A stretch of 64,000 nucleotides of DNA from Eonycteris spelaea. Its lineage: Eukaryota > Chordata > Mammalia > Chiroptera > Pteropodidae. Of this stretch, positions 12,339 through 24,090 are shown one piece after another. Within the stretch, counting starts at the first letter, position 1. Each line of letters starts with the position of its first letter. The stretch spans positions 2,604,001-2,668,000 of the forward strand of contig PUFA01000084.1 in the NCBI GenBank assembly GCA_003508835.1, written 5' to 3'. A program made the position numbers and the translations under genes. The notes beneath the pieces were generated by a model. That model was not told where the DNA came from. It worked only from the letters and a program-made list of their open reading frames with translations, and searched no databases.

Positions 12339-12540
12339 TTGAGGATAATAGGTCGAGTTCAAATCACCGTTTCATCATGTACTAATGATATGACCCTGGG
12401 AAAATTAATTAATCATTCTTATCCTATTTTTCCAGTCCTTAAAAACAGGTATAAATATAGCACTTAAATCAAATATTTGAAATGCTTAGGACAGTGTTTG
12501 GCACTTAGAAAGTGGTCAATAAATCAATAAATATTAGCTA
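12339..12540 (+). repeat. MIR SINE
   Basis: Sense-strand MIR with 'gatatgaccctgggaaaatt' in the core, 'gaaatgcttaggacagtgtt' near the 3' side and a 'gtcaataaatcaataaatat' tail. It sits head to head with the minus-strand MIR on its left. Confidence 0.75.
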
Positions 12541-13802
12541 TTGCTAATCATATTTAAAGAGTATGTCCATAGTATACATAATTAAACTTCCTTTCCCACC
12601 AGTAGAGACATTTCTTCAATATTCAATTAATCACATCTTACAACTCCCTGCACATATGCCCTGGCAGTGACTGTTCCCAGGAGAGCAGTGTTGGGATGCA
12701 CATGTCGACATTTCAAATGTAAAGTACTGCAAGGTCAGTGTGTCCAAGGAGAAGGCCAGCTGCCAAGAGACCTTGCAGGGTAGCGTTTCTAGGGTGAATT
12801 CATCACAACTGGAGTTCAGACCACAGCAATGCAGGTCCCAGCATTTGGTCTAGTTAATACCCAGAGCTGATTATTCAGGGGGGATGACTTATACCAACTC
12901 AAGAGCCTGAAGCACATAAATTGGAAAGCCACTGTATTAATTTACAATGAAAAATATTACTGTTAACTGGACTGGACATTTGAGTCAGTCCGACCAGTGA
13001 ATTCTGGCCCTGTAGGCAAGCTACATAGGGAGCCCCATTAGCAGAAGGTTGCCTGGAGAGCAAGATGCTTGTTTCAAATGCTTAGTCTCATCAGACTGTA
13101 ATGGCAGCCTGCATCCATCTCCATCTACCTGCTGGAAAGAACAGATATTCTGAGCAGCTTGACAATGCCAGGATGTCTCTTTCTTGGACAGGCAGCACAA
13201 TGTGCTTCTTTTGACTTTCCTTTTTCTGTGGTACCACAGATGACCAATCTCAGCTTCAGATAGTCACTTTCTTTCTGTAGATATGTTAATACCATAGAGA
13301 ATTAGATATGACAATTCCAACAGGAAGGTTGCTGTGGTCCAAAAGCCATCTTGCCACTTATTAGTGGTCTTTGCTTGTTTAATGGTTTAACTTTTAAGGG
13401 CATCTTCATTACTTGTCATTCCAAATTCTCCTGGAGACTTTATGTACCATGCACACAGTGCACACTCTGCCCAGTGTCACCACAGCGTCATCTGCCTCCA
13501 GCTATCTGTAATTTTCTCATCATTCACATAAATTCCTACTAAATGAACCGCCTACTCTACTAAAATCCACCAGGAGCCTGTACTTTAACTATCTTAACTA
13601 CCAGTGTTACCAAAATGTATTGGCATGGATTGTTACTAGCCTTCTTAAATATATTTTATAGCAAAGTGGTTTGTCATTGATTAACATGTGGTGTAAGGAC
13701 GATACTTCTACAAAAACTTTATGGAATTATTCGTATTATTTTTGATACCTTACTAAGCATCATAGTATTAATAGGATCCTATCATCTACCGTAGTTTTTG
13801 AC
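12541..13802. other. Unassigned sequence
   Basis: No gene or named repeat seen. 12640-13200 is less AT-rich than average and looks unique. Confidence 0.5.
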
Positions 13803-13858
13803 CTTCCTGTAACATCTAGAATAGAACCTTCGCTTCCTGTGACATCTAGAATAGAACC
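13803..13858. repeat. Two-copy 30-bp tandem duplication
   Basis: A unit starting 'cttcctgt(a/g)acatctaga' and running into 'atagaacc' occurs at 13803-13832 and again from 13833, with only one or two differences across the shared part. A small local duplication. Confidence 0.85.
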
Positions 13859-13864
13859 AAGTGT

Positions 13865-14110
13865 CTGGGAATGGTCAAGAAAAGCCTCTATGATCTTGCC
13901 TCTGGCTGCCTCTCTGAATTAATTTCCTCCCACTCACATTCTTTTTGAACAGTTCTCCAGACTCCTTAATGGTTTTGGAATATGCCAAGTGCACAGCTGC
14001 ATGAGACTCTTTGCCCTTGCTGTTCCTCTGCCTGCAGGGTTCTCTCACTGAACATTTGCATCTGGTTCATCCCTCCTTTCATTCGGTTCTGTAATGATTT
14101 TGGTGATCAT
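13865..14110 (+). repeat. L2 LINE fragment (3' region)
   Basis: Contains 'tttgcccttgctgttcctct' and 'gcctgcagggttctctcact', matching the L2 3' motif 'tttgcacttgctgttccctctgcctgg', followed by a 'catccctcctttcattcggt' match. Sense orientation; diverged and truncated. Confidence 0.65.
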
Positions 14111-14337
14111 TAGACTTTATCATTTGTGTTGTGCCAACTACCCAAGTTGTCTCGAATGATGTATAGGTGCCGACTTTGCTATTTCTCTGATGTTTTATTA
14201 TATGGCGTATCAAAGGAACACAGACTAATGGTCAGACCTGCCTAGAAGCTCACCCAAGGGTGGCATCCAAATCTTTTTCACTGTCAAGCAGCTTTTATGA
14301 GTTCTTACTCAGCGCTCTCACTCACTCATGTGCACGT
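14111..14337. other. Unassigned sequence
   Basis: Short unassigned stretch between the L2 fragment and the CT microsatellite. No named element. Confidence 0.4.
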
Positions 14338-14338
14338 G

Positions 14339-14365
14339 CTCTCTCTCTCTCTGCCTCTCTTTCTG

Positions 14366-14430
<65 letters not shown>
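14339..14430. repeat. (CT)n microsatellite
   Basis: About 64 bp of uninterrupted CT (14367-14430), preceded by CT blocks broken by 'gcc' and 'ttctgcc'. Frames through it translate to Ser/Leu repeats and are not genes. A mirror-symmetric polypyrimidine of this length could adopt triplex structure. Confidence 0.97.
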
Positions 14431-14437
<7 letters not shown>

Positions 14438-16735
14438 GCTTATCTTTATACTTTTTCACCATAACACCATTCTTCAGTTGTTATCGATTCTTCCTTGTGT
14501 TTATTCCCATAAATGGTAAGATGGTGACGAGGCGCTTCAAATAGTCAACAAGCAATTATTAAACTCGTTTCTCTCTGTCCTCCAGCAGTTGTAGTTCTCC
14601 TCTTCCCTCCAGGCCACCCTGCTTTCAGTTCTTTTATCACCACTCGCACCAACTTACTGTGAGTGAGAAATTGCAGCATTTGCTTTCATCTGTCTTCAGG
14701 AAGACTCGTTGTAATGTCCCATTAAATGTCACAATGTACATGGGTGGGGCCATCGGAATGTGCTGTTTTTAAAACTGATTCTCATTTTTGTACTATTTTC
14801 TACTTTTTTTCCACCTTTCTTTCAGTAATGTTAATGTAGAGACAGTTAACTAGAGAGCCTGAAACTTTCAGTTTTCATTTTTCTTTCCTTCCCAGGGCAA
14901 CTTAGGTATTTTGAAAATATTTACATACGCAAGGTATATTTGTTAATGTGCTGGGAGAATCTAGTTTAATTTGGTTATTATGAGAGAAACTAATTCTAAA
15001 AGTACTTTTGAACATAATTTTTTTGTGTGTGTGTGGGGAGAATTTATTGACCTATTCAAATTTCAACAGATCAGTTCACAGGTTCTTAACTTGGGACACT
15101 TTTATTCTTCAGATCTGTCTGTACTGAGTGACATGATATTTTGCTAGATAGCAGGCACTAAAGATATACTCATCCTTCAGATTCACTCATCCAGGAATAT
15201 CCAAGGTATGCCACTGGGATGTCTTTGAGCAGGTTCACGGATGCTGCTTAGGATAGTATACAGCATTAAATGCAAAAAGGAGATGTTTAAAAGCCTTATA
15301 AATGCCATGAACTGAGAGAGAAAAGTGAACTCTGTTTTGAAGAATCATGTTTATAAATGTACTGGGACCTGAGTCAGAAAAAGAACTCCAAGTTTATTCT
15401 GCAGCTCTTTGTATTTAAAAATGTGCTGATTGGAGATATCTCCCCTGACCCTCCATGTGTATGTTTCTGAGAATTTATAAGTGAACCAAGAAAGATTGGC
15501 TTGTGGTTTTGTTATTATGTGATACGTGAGTAGGCTGCTAGACTGCTCTGTTCTGTGACTTACTCATATCTGAGCAGTCTTTCATGTTAGTGGTTGGCCT
15601 CTGCCTGGCCTGCAGGCTTTACTTATAGAAAGGACACATTTTCTCTGAGATTGATTCAAAGCAAACCACTCTGTATGTTGCTCCTGCAGCTTCCCAACAT
15701 TTCATAGGGATGTGACATTATTGAAGTTCTTTAATATGTCACTATACTGTTTTCTTCCTCTGTCCCTGTCTATACTCAGTCTACCATTCAGCCAACATCC
15801 ATCCTTTGTGTGTGTCCAGATGAGTGGAGCTGTGTTGTAGCAGGAATCACTTCTGTGATGGTAGACTTTCTAAGACTTCATTGCATGATCCTGTCTTGCC
15901 TTCTTACATGATGTCTGGGATATCTGAATTGGACTTTCAGATGGGAGAAGGTGATTTAAGAGATGACAGGAAAGGTTTTCTATCCCTAAGTCATTTCTAT
16001 CCAAGTATCAATGTGCCTGAGATTCTATTTCCAGAAGCTTCTTTTCTTTTTCATGTAAACTTGTCCACTCTCCCATCAGAAAGGGTTGAACCTTAATGCA
16101 CTACTATGTTTGAGTGATACTATCAGCATCATTTGGAAAGATCTGGCCTCAGTTCTGAGATCTGAAGTAGACTCTTAATTATGGGGAACCATTTCCTTGT
16201 AGATTGTAGGTGGAAACATTTTTCTCATTATGTTATAATTATTAAATCAGGTAAGAATCCCACGAAGACGACAGCAGCACTTTTTACAAGATTCACCATA
16301 TTTATTGTTTTCATTTAAGCAGATGAGTTCATATGAAGGACAGAACACTAGGTGTCAAGATAACCTATATAACAATAACCTATCAATTTTGCATGTATTG
16401 AAGAGATCATGGCTATTGTTCCAAGTCCTGTCTGTTGATGTCTTCAGGTAGGATGGAGAAGGATGGAACAGTTCCAGTTTGAATGTTTCTAAAATATGTG
16501 GACTTCAGAAGAAATGTGAGAAGTTAGAGCATGCCCTAGTCTCACTGTCATCAAGAAATAAAATAATTTTTATGTCAACTGTAATTGAAAAAAATGTTTT
16601 AAATAATTTAAAAATAAATTAAAAATGAAAAGATAGTTTAAAAAGAAGCAAGAACATGAACTCTGGGTTATTTACTGTTTTCCATCATTGACAATATCTT
16701 GGCCAGAGTCAACAGGAGATACCCAGGTAATACAA
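14431..16735. other. Unassigned sequence
   Basis: No gene or confident repeat. A G/T-rich patch at about 15024-15040. The 90-codon frame at 15824-16096 has no identifiable domain. An A/T-rich run lies at 16555-16645. Confidence 0.5.
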
Positions 16736-16737
16736 AT

Positions 16738-16935
16738 AAGAACTAATGTTTCTTGAATAATCACTTTATGCCAACAAGTTCATTACATATATTATTTCAT
16801 GATATTCTCAACAGCATTATGAGGTCAATAAGATGATTATCCAAATTTTAATCAGTTTAGTTAAATAATTTGCCCAAAATTTTATGCTTAATGACTGCCA
16901 GGTCAAAGGAACTTGAATTCATCTAGCTCCAAAGC
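16738..16935 (-). repeat. MIR SINE
   Basis: Reverse-complement MIR order: 'aataatcactttatgccaac', then 'tatttcatgatattctcaac', then 'gattatccaaattttaatca' and 'taatttgcccaaaattttat'. The tRNA-like head falls near 16900-16935. Confidence 0.65.
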
Positions 16936-17035
16936 AATGTTTTCAAAGATCACACTGAACTTCATCCTTCACCCTGTTTGGACTGAGGACATATTGGTCA
17001 TTAAAAACCAAACCATGTGTGTGCGAGGACACAGG

Positions 17036-17067
<32 letters not shown>

Positions 17068-17594
17068 CACCACAACTAGCTACAGCCAAAAGATTTAAAA
17101 CAACAATAACAAACATAGGGAGAGCCAAAGATATTTATAGACAAAATAAATTCCTGAGGTAAACAAATCAATAAATAAACAAATAGCAGATCCATAAATA
17201 AACTGACACCATATTTCTCTATTAGGATAAGATAGCTCTCAATAAAGAACTAATAAGTAAAAATTTACATATAGCATGGCACTATTAATTAAATACTTAA
17301 ATTATGGAATCAACTAGATTAAAAAGATGGCCAGAGAATCTTCTAAGCAATGAATACGTGCCCTCATTCATGTGTCTTAGATTTGATATTTCTAGGCTTA
17401 ACACATCTTCTTGGATTTAAGTCACCATCAGGGCCAACAAAAGGTCATTTAACTCTTCAGTGTATTCTCCACTTGACACCTAAAATCTTATACTCTCTTA
17501 AAACTACATGTTAGCATGTTCAATAAACTCAATTCAGAATGTTTCCCCTCACCGGATATACAACCTTGTTGTCTTGTTCATATCTTGCTTTTAA
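16936..17594. other. Unassigned sequence with a CA tract
   Basis: Unassigned AT-rich sequence around the CA microsatellite (17036-17070), including a 'aataaataaacaaatag' A-rich patch near 17165-17190. Confidence 0.45.
17036..17070. repeat. (CA)n microsatellite
   Basis: CA repeats with a single G interruption near 17061. The short frames through it on both strands are repeat translations. Confidence 0.95.
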
Positions 17595-17930
17595 AATATT
17601 TCCCCCAAATGAAATTAAGGCATGTCCATTGCAGACAAATTAGAAATCTAGAACTGTATTATAAGAAAAATGAAAGCCTTGTACAAAGTTAATTACTAAC
17701 ACATCAGCATATGACTTTCTGGTATTTAAATGTATATTTTACCTAGCTGAAATCATATTGAAATATAACTTTGCTTTCTGACTTTCTTTCATGTCAACAT
17801 GATAACAAAAACATTCTCCATCTTTTAAAATACCTTTACAAACAGCATTTTGATATCTGCAGAGTGGTATGTCTAAAAGTACTATCATTTTCTTAATAAT
17901 TTATTGTTGAACATTGGTGAAGAGACATCA
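17595..17930 (-). repeat. Old L1 3' UTR fragment (L1M-type)
   Basis: Resembles the antisense of old L1 3' ends: 'ggcatgtccattgcagacaa', then 'catatgactttctggtattt', then 'tcatgtcaacatgataacaa' and 'tccatcttttaaaatacctt'. Order and spacing fit an L1ME-like 3' UTR, but divergence is high. Confidence 0.45.
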
Positions 17931-17965
17931 GATGTAAATATTCTGTGACCAACTACCAATTACCG

Positions 17966-17966
<1 letters not shown>

Positions 17967-18007
<41 letters not shown>
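17967..18007. repeat. (TG)n microsatellite
   Basis: About 20 uninterrupted TG units directly after 'taccga'. Confidence 0.97.
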
Positions 18008-18009
<2 letters not shown>

Positions 18010-18113
18010 ATGTCACAAGTTGTTGGTAGGGAGTTGGAACTGTAGGCAAATACGCTTTATTTCTCCCACCTCAATTTAGAGAATATTTAAGTTAATCCTA
18101 AATTTTCTTTTGT

Positions 18114-18262
18114 AGTTCCATTACAGTTGACATTCAATATTTGTAGTAGTTTCAGATGTACAGCGTAATGGTTAGACATTTATATAATCTATGAAGTGAT
18201 CCCCTGATTAGTCTAGTACCCACCTGGCACGGTACATAGTTTTTACAGTATTATCAATCTTT
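18114..18262 (-). mobile_element. L1 3'-end fragment (laurasiatherian/bat-like)
   Basis: The plus strand starts near a degraded T-rich stretch and reads 'cagttgacattcaatatttg', 'tagtttcagatgtacagcgt', 'ggttagacatttatataatc' and 'ctagtacccacctggcacgg'. This is the antisense of the same L1 3' UTR seen at 27660 and is 5'-truncated. It is one of the better-preserved LINEs in the window. Confidence 0.75.
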
Positions 18263-18929
18263 GACTCATTTTCCTGACCCTAAAACTGATACCAGGCTAA
18301 GAATGAGGTGAGGAATGGATCTGAGAAGTAAATATTGAGGGCCAAAAAGAAGAGAAAAGTAAACAGAAAAAGGACATTAGAGAGAGAATAAAGTAGAAGA
18401 GAGGGAAGAAGGAAAGAGGATGTGGAATAGGATGAAATAATCTGTCAGTTGTATGCTTATGACTTGCAAGTTGGCCAGGATGGAATTAACCTTTCAGAAT
18501 ACTGTGTGTTAACTAGCCATCTCATTGCTTTCTCCAAAGCCCAACTCAACTTTGTTGTATCAGCATGTGAATTTATGCAACATATTCTATCTTCTGATAT
18601 GAGCAATTATAGCATTTCAGAAGCCAGCCTTATTTCCAGGAATCTGTTTTGTGTTACAAAATTCTGGAATTAGATTTCCTGCTGCCCTTTCGCCTCTCAA
18701 CTGCCTGGTATTACTACAGTTGCTTTGTGATGGAGGCCTTGAGAATTGGCCTCAAACCACCTGTGGTCCCCTGGGGCTGCACACAGCAGTGCTCTGAAAT
18801 TCCTACTTACTAGCTCCTTCAACAAGACTAATGCTGAAAGGGCTGTGTTTCTGCTTTCAGCATTCATCACATCCTTATAAATGAAACATGAATGTAATTC
18901 ATATTTCTTCTAGGGAGAGAAGTTTTAGA
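18263..18929. other. Unassigned sequence
   Basis: Contains a purine-rich GA patch at about 18330-18425. No gene or named repeat seen. Confidence 0.45.
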
Positions 18930-18934
18930 GGCTT

Positions 18935-19040
18935 CATTTATTCATTCAACAAATATTTATCGGGTCCCTTCTGTCCTTAAAATATCATGGCAAGCACTAT
19001 GAAACATAAGCACAGTTCCTACCCTTAAGAGTCTAGTCTA
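18935..19040 (-). repeat. L2 LINE 3'-end fragment
   Basis: 'attcattcaacaaatattta' followed by 'ggcaagcactatgaaacata' and 'tacccttaagagtctagtct' is the antisense of the L2 3' terminus (family form: tcaacaaatatttattgagc, then ggcactgt, then ccctgccctcatggagctta). Confidence 0.65.
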
Positions 19041-19695
19041 CCACCAAGTTCTGTTCATTTTACCTCTTCAGTCTCTCTTGTATCCATCTATTCTGTCCAT
19101 CCTAAGTGCAATAGTCTTAATTCAAGCAATTATCATCCTCCTGGATTACTGTACTTTGAGAATTAGGTCAGGTTATTTCTATGCTTAAAAACCTTCACTG
19201 CCAGGCCAAATCTCTAAATTATTACTATGACCTATAACGCCCCAGAAGACCCAAACCCAGTTAACCTTCAGATAATATCTTTTGACCCCTAACATGTAAG
19301 CTGTCTTGAATTTCTTTTTGTTCTTTGAATGTGCAATGGTTTACCTTACTACTATGATTTTGTGTATACTGTTTCTTCTGCTTCCAAAATTCTCCCCACT
19401 TTGTTTTCCTTCTCTCTTCTCTCCTATTTACCAATTGCTATTCATTATTTAGTTATTAAATTAGTTTCAGCCAGGATTTTCCTGTCTGCTCATGTACCTC
19501 TCCCATCTCTAGACCATATTAGGTTCCTCTCTTTGTTCCCCATGATGCCCTCTTCAGTTTACTCATTGTACCTTTTTATTGCTTACTGATGTGCCCCTAG
19601 TAGGCTAAAAATTCCATGAGGCAGGTACTATGTTTGCCATGTCTTCTTTTATATCCCCACCATATAATATAGTGCCTGGTATATTGTATTTTCAG
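19041..19695 (+). repeat. L2 LINE, 3' ORF2 and 3' UTR
   Basis: Sense L2: 'atcatcctcctggattactg', then 'aaaaccttcactgccaggcc', then the 3' tail 'ctaaaaattccatgaggcag' and 'tatagtgcctggtatattgt'. It covers the end of the reverse transcriptase region and the 3' UTR. The 86-codon frame at 19329-19589 lies inside it and is not a functional protein. Confidence 0.75.
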
Positions 19696-20040
19696 TTGGG
19701 AATATTTTTAATTGAATTTTTGTATTAAGAAACCTGTATTATCATTTAGGGGCCCTTACATACACCAGTGATGCTTTATACATCATACACATTCATACAC
19801 TATGTATAGGCTAAGATTACATATGATTCGGTGGTAGGTACACAGGAAGTGTTAAAGGTATCAGAGATGTAACATATCACAATGAAGAAGTTAGATCCTC
19901 AGAACTTGAGTTTCTGACATTTTCTGTTTCTTGCCTCTTCCCAAGATGGTCTAGTCACCCTGCCAAGATTCACAATTATATATTTAAGAGCTACCATAGC
20001 TAAATTCAGTAATGTATTATTTCAGCTATTTTGAATGAAC
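19696..20040. other. Unassigned sequence
   Basis: AT-rich sequence between two L2 pieces. No gene or named repeat. Confidence 0.4.
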
Positions 20041-20195
20041 TTAGCACTTGGAAATCTATGCCTTCTCCCTCAAGGAATGCTCACTCAGGGATTCTAGAAC
20101 CATCCCTATTCAAATGATGCCCGAATATACATCTCCAACCCTGACTTCTGTTCCATCATTCACTCTCTGAATTTTCAATACCTCTTGAAAGTTTC
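20041..20195 (+). repeat. L2 LINE fragment (ORF2)
   Basis: 'caaatgatgcccgaatatac' and 'atctccaaccctgacttctg' match the L2 motif 'gatgactcccaaatttatatctccagccc'. Sense orientation and short; it may belong to the same insertion history as the L2 at 19041. Confidence 0.5.
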
Positions 20196-20477
20196 TATCA
20201 ATGTATAGGTAGGTACCAGGGTGTGGTATGCTGTGTCTCTCTGGGAGGAGATAGGATAAGAAGTTGGGTGACAGGATGACTGAATCTTGGAGTAAATCTG
20301 AACGATTACAGCTTCGGTTGCATTTGCACTAGTATGAAAAGATATTGTGGTGTTAAATAGCTTTCACACATTAAATGAAATTTAAATAAATCATGTTGAG
20401 TAGTGTGATCACAGGCTTGAGATATAGTGGAATACCAGGTAAAAGAATGAGGGAATATATATGGATATAAACGAATT

Positions 20478-20695
20478 AAATAAAAGCTAGTGTTTACTGA
20501 ACATTGTCTGACACTTCACCGGTTTTTTAAAAATACATGATTGTAGTAATCTTTACAGTAATATACTATTCCCTTTGTCAATGAGAAAATTAAAGCCTGT
20601 GAAGGTTTAATGACTTTTACAAGTTTACACATGCAGGATATGGAAAGGATGAGATATGGTGGAAGCCAAGTGACTGCAAGGTCTGAAACCTTAAG
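20478..20695 (-). repeat. MIR SINE
   Basis: 'agctagtgtttactgaacat' followed by 'actattccctttgtcaatga' and 'gaaaattaaagcctgtgaag' is antisense MIR. The head region is near 20680. Confidence 0.65.
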
Positions 20696-22747
20696 TAGTT
20701 CACAAAATGAAGGGCTTGCATAAGTGGTAAAGGAAGTGAGAGAGGCAAGAATGAAGGTTAAGCAATGAGCTGGGAGGTATAAGAATCGAAAAAGGGTAAG
20801 CTAGAAAGATTTGGACAGTGTAGATGAGAAAATTACATTTGGTCATCAAGTTTCATATTCTCAGAACGTGTTCTCCATTTGCCAGATGCCTTCAAAGCTA
20901 GCACAGTTCGCACCAAGGGAACATCACCTGGTAAAGGGGCAAAAGAATTGTCTAAGATGGGAACCAGAAACGCACTGCTGACATGTCAGGTGTTCACAGT
21001 GAGCTTTTTAGGATGCCTCCAGGCACCAATAGCTCCTTACCTTGCCCAAATACATGAGGAAGTAAAAATATGTAGAAAAGTAAAATGGAGTCTGTAAAGC
21101 TGTAAAGTCATGTATAAAAGGATAACTTACACAGCAGAAATATTCTCAGTAGTCATTGCTGTAGCCAGAGAGTACCTGGAAAGTACACTTTCTAATTTCT
21201 TCAGCTTCGGGGCTTTCTTTAATCCATCGTTGAAACTACATAAAAGTCCCTGCCACAAAAAAACTACAGGAGGGTGGGAAGAGCAACCTTCCTGTCCCCT
21301 GGTGACCTAATAACATGGAAAGTGAATTCAACCAATGGTCAGTAAATCTCCCTGGCTATAAGGATGAGCACCAAATGAATTTCTTGCTTGACAGCAGCAC
21401 ATGGCAGAAACCTTTAATATGTGTGGAGCCATTTCTGAGTAACCTTCACCTTTTTTGACATGCCGCTATTGGATGCTGGTGATCCATGTTGCCACTGTGC
21501 GGCATGCTGGCCCAGACTGGTTTTTAATTAAATCCCCCTAAAGGATGGTCAAATCGACCTGTCTTCACTGAAAAAGTAGTTGTGATCGAGTGCCCTGAGA
21601 ATACATACTACCCCATGGCCTTCCTCTCTCCCCAGAGGCTGCCTCACTGCGTCACTGATCAATGTCCTTCTCCCTGGGTTTTGAGCAGAAGCATGACGAA
21701 CACAGAGAATGAAAACACTGGGTAGTTTCCATAGCAACATTTTTAAAAAGAAAGGAACGAAAGAGGGAAAAAGTGGAACTCTACTATGAATTGGGTTCTG
21801 AATATCAGTGAATGAGTTGCTTGTTCTAAGCAGTCAGTGCTAAGGTTTGTTTATATAAGAGCAATAGAGATATCAGAATTCCTTCCATTCTAGATTCTTC
21901 CAATAGGGGGTAGAAACATGAATAGTGTGAGGCCTAGATGAAGGAAAGCACAGTCATACTTGTGACATTTGTGTACCTTCTTGCTCTGAAGTTGGTCACA
22001 CTGTTAAATACTACAGGCTAAAATATTTATTATGGTGTCCTTGTACCTTCACTAACTTTGGGGAAGATAACATGTACAATGTTTGCTACCTTGCTTTAAA
22101 GAGCTTATTAACATAAAGTACAAACAAATATTGAATAAATTTTTCCAAGCAAAACAATGTGCAACATAACAGTAAGTTGCAAACTGAAAGCAAATACTTT
22201 GAGTGAATATAGATTGAAAAACTTGGCACTGAGTGGTGTTAATTTGGAAGCCCTCATGAAAAGGGCATGTGGTCTTGTAAAAGAGGAAAAACAAGACAGT
22301 AATACAGCAGTTTTTTTCCTAGGTGGGGTAAACCAGAATGCAAAGCTCATAAATTTGCAGGTCCGATAGGTAAAGTGTGCTTGGGACAGTGTGGTGAATT
22401 GGGTTTCCTACAATAGATGTCAATGAAAGATAAAAATGGGGTTTGGGAGAATAGGCAGGATACATGTTTAGTGAAATTTATTTTTAATATGAAAAGCCCA
22501 TAGTAAGTTCTAAGATGTTCTTGAGTCACTCAGGGGTCTTAAGTACCAAGTGCTTGAGGAAAATAATATGGAGCAATGAAATTCCTTTGCTGGGAGATAG
22601 ACAATACTAGAATCAGAAGAATCTACATTGAACTATATATGGATAGGCCTTTTGTATGGAAGGTGAATCTGGTCATTCTAATAATGGCAAGATGGGAATT
22701 AATTGAATATTGTACTCTAGGATGGGCTTCACATGTGATGATAATGC
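20696..22747. other. Unassigned sequence
   Basis: No gene is supportable. 21440-21740 is less AT-rich with several CpGs and includes an inverted repeat (21459-21506). The short frames at 20879-21310 and 22052-22369 show no recognisable motifs. Confidence 0.5.
21459..21506. repeat. Inverted repeat, 8-bp arms with CpG
   Basis: CATGCCGC (21459-21466) and GCGGCATG (21499-21506) are exact reverse complements separated by 32 bases. Confidence 0.8.
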
Positions 22748-22749
22748 TT

Positions 22750-22945
22750 GCCACCATTTAAGAGCTCATGATATACAGGCATTGTGATAAATATATTTCA
22801 TTTATAATCTTCATAATCACCCACTGAGGTTTTATTAGGATGCCCATTTTATAACCGGAAAACTGAAAATCAGGGAGGTTAAATGCACACAGCTGACGAG
22901 CATGAGACTGGCATTTGTGCCAGACTCCAAGGCACATGATCCCTC
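22750..22945 (-). repeat. MIR SINE
   Basis: 'gccaccatttaagagctcat', then 'cccattttataaccggaaaa', 'ctgaaaatcagggaggttaa' and 'ttgtgccagactccaaggca' trace antisense MIR from tail to head. One of the clearer MIR copies. Confidence 0.75.
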
Positions 22946-23852
22946 CAAGTTGGAGCATACTGTGTGTGATTCATATGTGCAATAAGTTGTAGGAGATGAA
23001 ACTAAGAGAGATTGCATGGCTTGATATTAAATGGACAGAAGGTGAAGGAGAAAAGCCCAAAGAAAGAGGACAATGGCAGTGTCGTCAGGAGTGATGGACA
23101 TATTTGGAGTTCAGGATTTTTTTCAAATGTCATTTTTCGTTTGGGGAGACACTGTCCCTGTAGTTTTCATTGATTACATTTTAATTAATAGCAGCAGGGG
23201 TAGCTCTGTGTACCTTTTGATAAGCTTTCTTAGTTTGGAAAATTTCAGATATTGCATAGGGTTAGGAGCATTGAATTAATGCACTTTCTGGACCCCCAGC
23301 CCTATGCTAATGTATGCCCTAAGAGGAAGATGAAGGTCAGCTGGAAAAGAACCATCAGCAGCTGTAGGTAGAATTGTTCTTTCCACCAGCCTTTGGCAAA
23401 ATGTTCCTTAAGCTTTCTCTATCCCTCATCTTGCATAAAGGAAAGCTTTTGGTTTTCATTGCAATAGAAGTTGAACTAAGTGTTCAATACTAAAATCTTA
23501 ATACACATGTCTACAATTTATCCAAGTCCCTATATAAAGGCATGTGGAGAACGAAAGCATTTCATGTTCCTTTGCATATTTTCCTCAATTCTTTTCCGAA
23601 ATGATAACCCTGGGGTCTAATAGCATGCCTTATGCTTCTCTACCTAATTTGCATGCTGAATATTTTATAATACAAAATATCCATTGATGGGCAAGAAAAG
23701 AAAAACGATAGTGACTGTTTCATGTCAACAGCAGGGGAATGTGGGTTGGGTTTAGTTTAATTCTGAACAGTGATAAAGGGGATTAACACTAAGATGCAAC
23801 AATGCTGACTTTTGCAGCTTCTCTGCCCTTTGAGGGAAGGCAGAAGTTTATT
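22946..23852. other. Unassigned sequence
   Basis: No gene or named repeat recognised. Confidence 0.45.
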
Positions 23853-24090
23853 AGCACGGTATTTAGAATGTGGATTCTGGAGGCACAGACCTAAATTCAA
23901 GTCCTGGCTTTACTCCTTCCTTATTCTGGGACTTGGGCAGTTACTTAATATACTTTAGCCTTTGTTTTCTGATCTGAAAAAAAATGAAATAGTAGCACAA
24001 ATTTATTCAGTAATTATAAGTAATGTTGCATATGAAGTGTTTAAAACAGAGCCTAGATCATTATATAGTTGAAGACTGCCATTAATAAGA
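23853..24090 (+). repeat. MIR SINE, near full length
   Basis: Sense MIR: 'gaatgtggattctggaggca' (tRNA-like head), 'attcaagtcctggctttact', 'gggacttgggcagttactta' and a 'gtttaaaacagagcctagat' 3' region. Confidence 0.8.

Noticed and set aside
14339..14430. CT tract considered as the tail of a carnivore-type SINE
   Set aside because: No SINE body with tRNA-like promoter boxes lies upstream.
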